Virus record (IMG/VR): IMGVR_UViG_3300035670_000237
Location: 1-59,181 of that record
Reading direction: 5' to 3' (one strand)
Source: a virus
DNA: 59,181 bases
Positions 18,458 through 26,224 of this stretch are shown piece after piece. A program made the position numbers and the translations under genes. Below the pieces are notes generated by a model. The model saw nothing but the letters and a program-made list of their open reading frames with translations, searched no databases and had not been told where the DNA came from. Position 1 is the first letter of the stretch; the number at the start of each line of letters is the position of its first letter.

Positions 18458-18883
18458 TCAATCCCCCAGGAAGCGGCACTCTTCGCGCCACATGACCATC
18501 ACGATGACGCTGCCCCCATCGACGGCGGCGCCGCGCAGCACGGCCTCTTCACGAAAGCCCAGGTGCGTGTTGAACCGCATGGCAGCCGCATTGCTCTCGT
18601 CCACGTAGCCGCTGACGCGGCGCAGCCCGCACACCTTGAACGGGTACGCAAAGCACGCCCGCAGGTAGTCGCGCGTCAGCCACCGCGCACCCGGCTCGGC
18701 GGCGACGTGCATCCAGGCGTTGAAGCGGTTGATGCCCTCGTACAGCACGCCGGCCACCAGTTGGCCCCGGCGCTGCAGCCCGATGGCCACCATGTCCTCG
18801 GCGGGCCGCAGGCCAGGCAGGTGCGTGCGCATGAAGCCCAGCACCTGCGGCAGGTCGTAGCAGAGGGCGTCCCGAGCGTGCAT
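18458..18883 (-). CDS. GNAT-like N-acetyltransferase
   Basis: A 141-aa protein resembling the GNAT acetyltransferase fold: a central strand (MVAIGLQRRGQLVAGVLYEG), the helix region with LTRDYLRACFAYPFKV, and the C-terminal segment VSGYVDESNAAAMRFNTHLGFREEAVLR, typical of the family (Asn-x-x-Ala-x-x-Phe-x-x-x-Leu-Gly-Phe). GNAT enzymes transfer acetyl from acetyl-CoA to amines. Its substrate is unknown. Phages of this general kind often carry a GNAT gene among tail genes. A copy of the repeated late element ends 5 bases before the start codon. Confidence 0.75.
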   Translation of the reverse strand: MHARDALCYDLPQVLGFMRTHLPGLRPAEDMVAIGLQRRGQLVAGVLYEGINRFNAWMHVAAEPGARWLTRDYLRACFAYPFKVCGLRRVSGYVDESNAAAMRFNTHLGFREEAVLRGAAVDGGSVIVMVMWREECRFLGD

Positions 18884-18888
18884 CGCCG

Positions 18889-18909
18889 CAGCGTGCCATG
18901 CTTGCCACG
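18889..18909 (-). promoter_or_regulatory. Repeated late-gene 5' element, copy 2
   Basis: Copy two of the six-copy element, in the 39-bp gap between the tail-chaperone stop and the GNAT ATG. The core CGTGGCAAGCATGGCA is unchanged, with variation only at the 3' edge. It ends 5 bases before the start codon, too close for an ordinary promoter with a leader. Confidence 0.7.
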
Positions 18910-18922
18910 CCCACAGCGCAAC

Positions 18923-19450
18923 TCAGCCCGGAGGTGTCGGCCAGACGATGTTGAACGGGTCAGGCTGGTCCGTGACGTCGCGCAGCGCTTGGCGGTAGGT
19001 CTGCCAGTCGGTGGGCACGGGTTCGCCACGATCAGCGGCGCGGACGACAACCCAGTCGGACTCGGCGAGCAACTTGTTGCGTCGAGCCCTGACGCGACCC
19101 CACTCTTTGCGCAGGGCCTCGTCTTGGGTTCTTACGGGGTTCTCGCCAGGAGGCCAGTATGTCCAGCGCGCCGGCGGCGCGTCGTCGAACGTCTCAGGGT
19201 TGTGGACACGGCCAGTGTCCAGCGGGTCGTACCAGGAGTGGCCGCGAAAGTCGGCGCACTTAGTCCACGCGACATCAACCCAGCGCCACCGCTCGAATGG
19301 GCCAAGCGGATCGTCCGGCAGCGGCTCTTCAACCACGACGCCGCGATTGAGGTCACTGACCATGTCCGAGCGAATGGTCCCGCGCCAGAAACCATCAACA
19401 TCTATCGTCGAGACAAATGCCGGTGCGTCTACAGTTTGAACAGCGTCCAT
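18923..19450 (-). CDS. Tail fibre-associated chaperone-like protein
   Basis: A 175-aa protein. The C-terminal part (RARRNKLLAESDWVVVRA... PTDWQTYRQALRDVTDQPDPFNIVWPTPPG) matches the pattern of phage tail assembly chaperone domains encoded next to fibre genes: a paired WxxYRQALRD and a WPTPP end. The N-terminal half (Trp-rich, FRGHSWYDPLD) is not recognised. Its start lies inside the upstream fibre gene, a 22-base overlap that supports joint translation and partner function. It probably folds or attaches the fibre tip rather than being a virion protein. Confidence 0.65.
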   Translation of the reverse strand: MDAVQTVDAPAFVSTIDVDGFWRGTIRSDMVSDLNRGVVVEEPLPDDPLGPFERWRWVDVAWTKCADFRGHSWYDPLDTGRVHNPETFDDAPPARWTYWPPGENPVRTQDEALRKEWGRVRARRNKLLAESDWVVVRAADRGEPVPTDWQTYRQALRDVTDQPDPFNIVWPTPPG

Positions 19451-22236
19451 TTGATGACTGGTATCCGGAAAGTGTTGAAGTACCCGGAATCCAGACGAAT
19501 CTTCATTCTCAGCCGAATGGCAATACGATGGTCGTCCGCATAGTTTCCGGAATTCGAAAATGATCGAGTTACGCCAACATCACCTGTCACTGCGATCTTG
19601 AACGTCGAGCCACTGCCGCCACTCCAATTTCTAAACGCACCACTCCCTCTTGCTGCGACGTAGTACGGCTGATTATTCAAAGCGCTTTGTGTGTCTGCGT
19701 CGTATATATCCGTCAGAATCAGGGACTGTATTTCGACATTAAAGACCGATCCTACTGGATAATAAGAGCTACCGAACTCGTCGGCGTAGGAGCCAATGAC
19801 AACTTCCTGCCCGTCGTACTCACCGTTTTGTAGAACGATTCGCCTGCGAATATCTACGTTGTCCGCGACTACGGACCCGTCTATGTACGCAGCGAATTTT
19901 CCGCCGCCTATACTTAGATTGCCGTTAACCACACTAAAACCAGAGGAGTAAATATCGCCGGCGCTAGTTACCTGTAAATATTTTCTATATGTAGAAGGCG
20001 CTACACCAAAGACGGTTTCGTAATTACCAAGCAGCAACCCTTCAGAACCTAAGTAAAACCCAAACTTGGGAGCGGATGGTGTTCCCCCTGACGGCCACGC
20101 GTACCCCGTGAAAGCTCCCCCGTTGATGGAGCCGGCGAACGTGCCCGTGGCGGCGGATAAAGCGCCCGCGAAGATCGCCGCGCCTGTGCTGCCGCTGAGG
20201 GTGAAGGTGACGTCGCCACTGGAGTTGTACGCAGCAATGCCGTTGGCGGTAATGCCAACCCCGTAGCCAGACGTGCGAACACCACTGGTGTTCCAGTCGA
20301 TCGAACCTATGGCCAGACCGGCTGGGCCGCTGAGCGCGTTGCGCGCGTTGTTGGCCAGCTTCGTCGCAAGCCCTGTGCTGGCGTTGTTGACCGCGCTGTA
20401 GGCCGAGTCGCCGTTGGCGGCGTTGGACTCGACGGTTTGCGCCAGTGTGCTGCCGACGTTGGTGCCGCTAGGAGCGCCCTCCGAGGAGACGGTGACCCAC
20501 GACGACCCGCTCCAGCGCTTGAGTAGCTTGGTGGAATCGGAGTACCAAAGATCACCGACGGCCGAAGCTGTAGGTGTGGAATCACCAAAAAACGTGATGA
20601 TCTTGCCGTCGGCGGTGGCCTGCGCCGTGGCGGCGTCAGAGATGGCCTGACCAATCTTGGAGTCCTGTGCAGCAACCCACGCACTCCCGTTGTACCGGTA
20701 CAGCTTGTTGCCGTCGTCCGTGTCGAACCACAAATCCCCCAGTGACATCCCGCTCGTCGGGGCGCTGGTCTGGTAGAAGCTCTCAATCTTGCCGTCGGCT
20801 GTATCTTGAGCCGTGCTGGCAGCGGAAAGGGCGGCGTCGATGCCAGTGTCGCGCCGCAGCACCCAAGACCCCGAAGTGCGCACGTACAGACGGTTGTTGT
20901 CGTTGGTGTCGAACCAAAGGTCTCCGTCTGCAACGCCCGAAGTGGGCGCCGTGGTCTGCTGCCACACTTTGTTGCGGGTAGCGTCGGAGTCCCCCGTGTA
21001 CCCCAAGTCACTCAGCGTGTTGCTCAGTTCGTTGAAGTTGATACGCACCGTTGTGCCGGAAACCGTCAGCAGCGGAATAGCTGCAGCGCTGGTCGAAGTC
21101 TTGACCTTGAACGCATCTACCGTGAACTCCGCCGTCGGCGTGTCGCCGCCCTTGAGCGCAATGGCAGGGTTGCTGACACTGGCGATGCCCGTCTTGCGCG
21201 CCGGGTCAACGGGGTCGTTGTATTCGTAGGTGGCCGTGCCACCGATGTAGAAGTCCGACCCGAAGAAGACGCCAGACTCCAGGTCCACACTGGAGGTGTA
21301 GCCTGCAGTGATCTTGTCCGCGCGCAGGTTTCCGATCTTGGCGTCGGTGATGGTGCCGTTCTTGATGAACGCGGCGTCCATGAACACGCCGGGAGGCACG
21401 GCCACGCCGTTGATGGTCTGGGGCTGGGTGTTGACGACAAAAGGCGCTGCGGTGCTGAAAGCCACCCAGGCGGCGCCGTCCCACGCCTTGGTGACACCCG
21501 TGGAGGGCTGGTACCACAGGTCGCCTGCAACTGTCGCAGTCGGCGTAGCCTCCTGGTTGAACGTGACACGCGGGGCTACCGCGAAGGTGTCGGCCCGATA
21601 GACGACGCGTGCACTTGGATCGTCAACGTCGGGGTCCAACGCGTACTGGCTGATCGACTCCAGCAGTTTGGCGACATCCTGGCCGGTGGTGACCTCCAGG
21701 CCATTGGTGCCGCCCGCAGGATTGGTGCTGAGCACCCCGTCCACCGTCTCCCACTTGATCCACAGCCTCCAGGTGGTTGCAGGGTTGCTAGGGTGCGCGT
21801 GGGTGCGGCCGCTGAACTGGGTGACTTCCGCCGCGTCGGCAAACACCGGCAGCGCATCGCCCGCAGCCACCACCTTGCCATATACCCGCGTGCGCAGGTG
21901 CCCGTGGCCCTGCTGGTAGGCCGGCGTGTCGTGCTCGATGAAAACGTGGCTGATGGCCGAGGACACCGCAAAACCCGTGGGCGTCGGCGGCGGGGTCAGG
22001 TCGCGTTCATAGGCTTCACTGATGGCCGAACCGGGCTCGATGGGCAGGGTGCCGCTGAAACCGCTGCGCAGGGTAAAGCCCTCGCGCAGCCTGACCATGC
22101 CTGCCTCCACCAGGTCGCGCAACGTCAGGCCACGGTCCAGCGGGTCGCCCAGACGACCAAGGTAGGTCATCATCGCTTCGCGCATGCGTGCGCCGAAGTT
22201 GGTCGCGTTGGGGTTGGGCAGGTCGTTGCGGCTCAT
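19429..22236 (-). CDS. Tail tip/fibre protein with exchangeable C-terminus
   Basis: A 935-aa protein. The N-terminal 300 aa carry segments seen in central tail-tip proteins (FIKNGTITDAKIGNLRADKITAGY is typical of host-specificity J-type proteins). There follow three repeats of about 85 aa with DLWFDTDDxNxLYRxxGSWV patterns near residues 440, 500 and 555, a beta-rich GSINGGAFTGYAWP segment, and an unrelated C-terminal 200 aa. The last 600 bases (about 19440-20040) are much more AT-rich than the flanking DNA and use codons unlike the neighbours, a sign of recent exchange of the receptor-contacting tip. With the DGR target upstream, the phage appears to have two potential adhesins. Confidence 0.72.
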   Translation of the reverse strand: MSRNDLPNPNATNFGARMREAMMTYLGRLGDPLDRGLTLRDLVEAGMVRLREGFTLRSGFSGTLPIEPGSAISEAYERDLTPPPTPTGFAVSSAISHVFIEHDTPAYQQGHGHLRTRVYGKVVAAGDALPVFADAAEVTQFSGRTHAHPSNPATTWRLWIKWETVDGVLSTNPAGGTNGLEVTTGQDVAKLLESISQYALDPDVDDPSARVVYRADTFAVAPRVTFNQEATPTATVAGDLWYQPSTGVTKAWDGAAWVAFSTAAPFVVNTQPQTINGVAVPPGVFMDAAFIKNGTITDAKIGNLRADKITAGYTSSVDLESGVFFGSDFYIGGTATYEYNDPVDPARKTGIASVSNPAIALKGGDTPTAEFTVDAFKVKTSTSAAAIPLLTVSGTTVRINFNELSNTLSDLGYTGDSDATRNKVWQQTTAPTSGVADGDLWFDTNDNNRLYVRTSGSWVLRRDTGIDAALSAASTAQDTADGKIESFYQTSAPTSGMSLGDLWFDTDDGNKLYRYNGSAWVAAQDSKIGQAISDAATAQATADGKIITFFGDSTPTASAVGDLWYSDSTKLLKRWSGSSWVTVSSEGAPSGTNVGSTLAQTVESNAANGDSAYSAVNNASTGLATKLANNARNALSGPAGLAIGSIDWNTSGVRTSGYGVGITANGIAAYNSSGDVTFTLSGSTGAAIFAGALSAATGTFAGSINGGAFTGYAWPSGGTPSAPKFGFYLGSEGLLLGNYETVFGVAPSTYRKYLQVTSAGDIYSSGFSVVNGNLSIGGGKFAAYIDGSVVADNVDIRRRIVLQNGEYDGQEVVIGSYADEFGSSYYPVGSVFNVEIQSLILTDIYDADTQSALNNQPYYVAARGSGAFRNWSGGSGSTFKIAVTGDVGVTRSFSNSGNYADDHRIAIRLRMKIRLDSGYFNTFRIPVIKWTLFKL

Positions 22237-22272
22237 TGGCGTGATGCGTCGGTGGCGGTCGGGGCCTTCGCG

Positions 22273-24006
22273 TCAGGTCTGCATCAGCTCCTGCGAGCTG
22301 CTGGCCATGGCCACGGCCTGCACGGCGCCGCTGCCCTCAAGTTCAATTTGCCAATCGCTGGCCATGAAGCCACCCGGCAGGGCCACGCTGTCGGAGCCTG
22401 CCACGCTGACGGTATAGCGGAACGTGTTTGGCGTGGGCGCCGAGAACACGGCCGGGCGCCGCGCCACCAACTTGGTGACGGTGGCGGACGGCAGGTTCAG
22501 CGCATCGATGCGCACGGTGACTGGGTAGGTGTCGGCCTGCACTTCCAGCACGCCGAAGTTCACCGGTCTGGGCTCACGGAACTGCTTGCTGCGAAACCGC
22601 CAGGTCATGGCCGATGCGCCGGCATCCCACTTCTTGACGCTGTTGCCGTCCAGCACGTACAGCTGGTCCTGCAGCTCGTCGAAGTGCAGGCCCTCATAGC
22701 CGGTGTCGAGGAAGTAGACCCCCGCGTTCGGGTCGCCCGGGTTGAGCATGAAGCCCTTGCGCGTGGCCCCGCCGTCGTCCGAGTAGCTGCCGAAGTACAG
22801 CCCCTCGTAGAGCCGGCCGACGATGGTGGACGGCACCAGGGCCTGCCAGTCCTGGCGCGTCATCAGGCCGGCGGTGAGGATGCGTGCGCCGCCAGCGCCG
22901 TACCAGCACAGACCGTCATTGCTGGCCCAGGCCACGCCAGAGCCCATGCTGACGGCCGAGCGGGCCGACACGCAGCCCTGCGGAATCTCCAGCGGCGTCT
23001 GGTCAAGCCCCTCGGGTGAGGACCCCATCACCAGCAGCGGCCGCCCGGTGGTCAGCACCAGCAGGTTTTGACCGTACACACCCAGCGCCACCGGCTTGGC
23101 ATCCGGCGGCACGATGTCGTATTCGGACGGCCAGGCATACGGGGTGTAGGGCTCGCACACCCGCACCGCGTTGCCGCTGATGCCGGCCAGCATGCCGTTC
23201 CACAGCGCCGTCAAGTACGACAGGCTGGCCTCGGTGGTGCCGCCTGCACCCACAGGCACGCCAGGCGCCGGCAGCCATGTGGTGGTAGGCAGAACCTCAC
23301 CGAGGGCGCGGTTGTCGTCGCTGGTCGAGCTGGTGCCGATGGCAATCTCGCGCAGGAAGAAGAACTCGGTGGCGCCGCTCGAGCCCGTGGCCGTGCGGTA
23401 GATGCGCCGCAGGCTGACGTTGTAGTTGCCCGACGGCACGGCTGAGAAACCGCTGATCGTGGCAGTGTCGTCGCTCTTGCGAACGTTGGCTGCACTTGGC
23501 GGGCTTGGGGCGCTTTCCCAGCCCCAGTCGTTCACATAGGTGTAGACGTAGAAAACCGTCTGGTTGGTTTCGGATTCACCGCCTCCAACCGTGGTGATGG
23601 TGGGCGCTGCTGCTGGCGCCGGCAGGCCCAGCGGGCGCGTAACGGTCGGGTTGTCTTGAGGATCGGTACCGTCGAGCGCCAGGTTGTCAGTGACCTGCGG
23701 CGCACCAGAGCCGGTGAAATAGGTGCGCTCGGTGGTGTCAGCGGGATCAAACCCGCGCACGGCGTGCACCGGGCTTGCTGCCCAGCTCACCCAATAGGTG
23801 CCGTCGCCCGCAACATCGCGTCCCATGCGGTAGATGCTTTTACGCCCAGCGGGCACCGTGGCCACCGTCAGCGGCTGGCGCCAGGACCTCAAATCACCGC
23901 GTCCAGGCTTCTGGTTTCGGCTGAGGGCGCCCTGCGCCGGCGCCAGCAGCGTGGGGTGCGCGGCGCGGTTTTCGCCGGCAAAGCCAAGCAGGCGGACGAC
24001 AGCCAT
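22273..24006 (-). CDS. Tail nozzle-like beta-propeller protein (tubular B-type)
   Basis: A 577-aa protein rich in beta strands, with repeats such as GRKSIYRMGRDVAGDGTYWV, SRNAVRVCEPYTPYAWPSEYDI-type and SVKKWDAGASAMTWRFRSKQF segments. This pattern, including a Y-x-P-x-A-W-P-x-E-Y-D motif and a fibronectin-like insert near residues 130-230, is seen in the nozzle (tail tubular protein B-like) of short-tailed phages. It would form the lower tail tube below the adaptor ring. The gene lies 6 bases downstream of the 141-aa gene at 24013 and begins with ATG. Confidence 0.6.
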   Translation of the reverse strand: MAVVRLLGFAGENRAAHPTLLAPAQGALSRNQKPGRGDLRSWRQPLTVATVPAGRKSIYRMGRDVAGDGTYWVSWAASPVHAVRGFDPADTTERTYFTGSGAPQVTDNLALDGTDPQDNPTVTRPLGLPAPAAAPTITTVGGGESETNQTVFYVYTYVNDWGWESAPSPPSAANVRKSDDTATISGFSAVPSGNYNVSLRRIYRTATGSSGATEFFFLREIAIGTSSTSDDNRALGEVLPTTTWLPAPGVPVGAGGTTEASLSYLTALWNGMLAGISGNAVRVCEPYTPYAWPSEYDIVPPDAKPVALGVYGQNLLVLTTGRPLLVMGSSPEGLDQTPLEIPQGCVSARSAVSMGSGVAWASNDGLCWYGAGGARILTAGLMTRQDWQALVPSTIVGRLYEGLYFGSYSDDGGATRKGFMLNPGDPNAGVYFLDTGYEGLHFDELQDQLYVLDGNSVKKWDAGASAMTWRFRSKQFREPRPVNFGVLEVQADTYPVTVRIDALNLPSATVTKLVARRPAVFSAPTPNTFRYTVSVAGSDSVALPGGFMASDWQIELEGSGAVQAVAMASSSQELMQT

Positions 24007-24012
24007 GGGCCT

Positions 24013-24438
24013 TCACAGCCCCAGCTTGGCGCGCTCAGCACGACCCCAGGCGCGGCAAGCCTCCACGTGCGCGTTCCATGCGTCCGTCTCGTGCGACGGC
24101 GCGATGCGCAACATCTTGATCTCTTCGTCGACCGAGTAAACCTCGCGGATGCGCTGCACTACGCGCTCATCAATCAACTGCAGATGCGGGCTGCCTCGGC
24201 GAAGTTCGGCCTCGAGCTCAGGCGCCAGCGGAGTGGCCAGGGTCTCGATGCTTGCGGCGATTGGCGCAGGCTGCTCAGGCAGCGTCGCGCCGTCCGGGAG
24301 CGACACGACGGTGCGCCCGTCGGCAAGCGTCAGGAGCTCTTGGCCGACAGCCGCGCCGGGCTCGGAGGGCTCAGGCAGCCGAAGCTGGTACGTGGTGTAA
24401 GCGTCGGAAACCTTGCGGTAGGCGATCAAAGACGGCAT
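24013..24438 (-). CDS. Hypothetical tail-region protein
   Basis: A 141-aa protein with no recognised domain: a short beta-like start (MPSLIAYRKVSDAYTTYQLRLP), a middle segment listing ADGRTVVSLPDGATLPEQ, and a C-terminal helical part (ERVVQRIREVYSVDEEIKMLRI... WNAHVEACRAWGRAERAKLGL). The last segment resembles C-termini of small tail assembly proteins. Its 5' end overlaps the end of the reverse transcriptase gene by 68 bases in another frame, which ties it to the DGR transcript although it is probably a structural or assembly gene. Confidence 0.55.
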   Translation of the reverse strand: MPSLIAYRKVSDAYTTYQLRLPEPSEPGAAVGQELLTLADGRTVVSLPDGATLPEQPAPIAASIETLATPLAPELEAELRRGSPHLQLIDERVVQRIREVYSVDEEIKMLRIAPSHETDAWNAHVEACRAWGRAERAKLGL

Positions 24439-25390
24439 GGTGGTGCTCCTTCAAGTGGCGCAGGATGGGGCGCAGTGATGCGGTGCGGCAGGCGTGGCCG
24501 AGCCTGGAGACGAGGCTGGGCAGGCGATGCGCGCGCGCGTCGCGGCGGATCTGGCTGACCAAGTGCGGGCGCACGAACCGCGCCCGGGCCCAGGTGCGGT
24601 AGCCGCACCAGTTGACGCCGCGCCTGATCGGCTGCAGGCTGTGGTGGCTGATCTCCAGGTTCAGCAGTGCCAGATGCCGGCGGATGCCGTCCAGCCATTG
24701 CGCAGCCGTGGCCCGGTCGGGGGCGATCATCACGGCGTCGTCCACGTAGCGGGCGTATGCGGCGATCTTCAGCGTGCGCTTGGCGTACTGGTCCAGGCTG
24801 TTCAGGTACAGGTTGCTGAAGGTCTGGCTCAGCAGGTTGCCGATGGGCACGCCGGCCGCCTCGGGCCGGTGGGCAAACAGCATCGTCAGCTCCAGCGTGC
24901 GCGGGCACTTGACGATGCGCTCCAGCATGCCGCGCAGGATGTCGCGGTCGATGCTGTAGAAGTAGCGCCGCACGTCCACGTGCAGCGTCCAGGCGGTACG
25001 CGGCGCCCGGCGCATCTGGGCCTGCAGCCAGTCGGCCGCCTTGTGCGTGCCCAGGCCCTGCCGGCAGGCGAAGCTGGTGGCGATGTAGCGGCGCTCCAGC
25101 AGCGGCTGCAGCACGGCGTAGATGGCGTGCTGCACCACCAGATCCCTGAAGCTCGGCGCCTCGATCAGGCGGGGCTTGCGGCCGTCGCGCACCCAGAACC
25201 GGTGCAGCGGCGCGGGGCGGTAGGTGCCCGCCACCAACTCGGCGCGCAGCGTTGCAATGTGGGTGCCCAGGTTGCGGCCGAAGGCATGCACCGACCGGTG
25301 CGAGCGCTTGTTCTGGCGGGCGCGATGCCATGCCGCCAGCAGCGCCTCGGTGCTGACGATGTGATGGTACAGGTGCCCGGCGCGCTTCAT
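24371..25390 (-). CDS. brt: Diversity-generating retroelement reverse transcriptase
   Basis: A 339-aa group-II-intron-like reverse transcriptase. It copies the RNA of the template repeat with errors at adenines. Visible motifs from the ATG at 25390: RKPRLIEAPSFRDLVVQHA (motifs 1-2), DVRRYFYSID with catalytic Asp139, VPIGNLLSQTFSNLYLN (183-196), whose IGxxxSQ replaces the QGxxxSP of group II introns and is the DGR signature, and the active-site YVDD at 215-218. It lacks the X or En domains of introns. Length and N-terminus (MKRAGHLYHHIVSTEALLAAW) resemble phage BPP-1 Brt. A GTG at 25501 in frame would extend it, but the extra residues are not Brt-like. The order target-avd-TR-RT on one strand is that of BPP-1. 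Confidence 0.96.
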   Translation of the reverse strand: MKRAGHLYHHIVSTEALLAAWHRARQNKRSHRSVHAFGRNLGTHIATLRAELVAGTYRPAPLHRFWVRDGRKPRLIEAPSFRDLVVQHAIYAVLQPLLERRYIATSFACRQGLGTHKAADWLQAQMRRAPRTAWTLHVDVRRYFYSIDRDILRGMLERIVKCPRTLELTMLFAHRPEAAGVPIGNLLSQTFSNLYLNSLDQYAKRTLKIAAYARYVDDAVMIAPDRATAAQWLDGIRRHLALLNLEISHHSLQPIRRGVNWCGYRTWARARFVRPHLVSQIRRDARAHRLPSLVSRLGHACRTASLRPILRHLKEHHHAVFDRLPQGFRRLHHVPASAA

Positions 25391-25563
25391 GCTGCGGCCC
25401 GGCCTGGGGGTGTAGGGGCCACGGCGCCGGTCTTCGCCCGCGGGCTGGCAACACGGCCGGCCTGGGCTACCAAAAGACGCTGCAGCAGAACATTTCGGCA
25501 CCAGCCGCGACGGTGGCTCCCTCGTTGCCGCACGGCACTTGCCGCATGGGGCGTACCTGGCAT

Positions 25564-25680
25564 CGAGTCGGCGGCGAACCCCACGTTGTTGTTGGAGTTC
25601 GTGCGGTTGTTGTTCAAGTTGCGGTTGCGAACCCCGGCATTCGAGCCGTTGTTCCAGTTCCCGCGCGAGATCACACAGAG
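25564..25680 (-). repeat. TR: DGR template repeat (TR)
   Basis: This 117-bp segment is paired with 26234-26350 at a constant offset of 670 bp. Read on the minus strand it would encode the VR peptide with asparagine (AAC) at the variable positions. Within it all 13 Asn codons differ from the variable copy. I count 22 differences at template adenines and one at a non-adenine inside the core, plus one at the 3' edge. It lies 4 bases beyond the avd stop and 173 bases before the reverse transcriptase start, in a noncoding stretch, as expected for the RNA template. Confidence 0.96.
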
Positions 25681-25684
25681 CATG

Positions 25685-26170
25685 TCAAGCCACCACCGCA
25701 CCAAAGGCCCCGACAGTGTCGAGGCCCTCGGATTCAGGGCGCGCGGCCTCCTGCCCGCGCGCATTCTTGGGCGCGTCGCCGCGCAGTTCATGAGCCACCC
25801 AGCCGCCGATCATGCGGCCAAGCTCGTCGATCATCCGCGACAGCACCAGAAAGCGCCGCTCTCCCGGGGTCGTCGGGTCGGTCTTGCCGCCCGAGAAGTT
25901 GAACAACCCCAGCTCGTGCGCCAACACCGCCATCATGCGCAACTGCTCGTGCCGCACGTCCAGCTGGGTCAGCGCCGTCTTGCGATGGTGACGCTTCTGG
26001 CACTCGGTCACCAGGTTGTAGACGTCCAGATAGGCCTGCCGGATTTGCTGCGTCAAGGTGTACTTGTGGCAGTTCGGAAAGTGACGCAGATACCCCTCGA
26101 GCTGCACCGCGAGCAGCACCAGCTTGCGGTGCAGCGTCGCCTCAGCGTGCAGTCGGCTTCCGGTCGGCAT
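25685..26170 (-). CDS. avd: DGR accessory variability determinant (Avd)
   Basis: A 161-aa mainly helical protein. Avd of BPP-1 forms a pentameric four-helix-bundle barrel that binds template RNA and the reverse transcriptase and is needed for mutagenic retrohoming. Here the pattern is conserved: helices at HAEATLHRKLVLLAVQLEGYLRHFP, YTLTQQIRQAYLDVYNLVTECQKR, LDVRHEQLRMMAVLAHELGLF, and a last helix SRMIDELGRMIGGWVAHEL matching the I-A-E-V-G-R-I-L-G-S-W end of BPP-1 Avd. The ATG at 26170 has AAGGAG 9 bases upstream; an in-frame TTG at 26188 is less likely. It carries about 30 extra residues at the C-terminus compared with BPP-1. Confidence 0.93.
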   Translation of the reverse strand: MPTGSRLHAEATLHRKLVLLAVQLEGYLRHFPNCHKYTLTQQIRQAYLDVYNLVTECQKRHHRKTALTQLDVRHEQLRMMAVLAHELGLFNFSGGKTDPTTPGERRFLVLSRMIDELGRMIGGWVAHELRGDAPKNARGQEAARPESEGLDTVGAFGAVVA

Positions 26171-26224
26171 GATGGAGGTCTCCTTCAATCGGTCCAGGCC
26201 CTGTCGCTGTCGCTCAGGGCCACA

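Noticed and set aside
25513-25902. Plus-strand frame across the template repeat
   Set aside because: It is antisense to the avd end and the template RNA, and is explained by the repeat itself.
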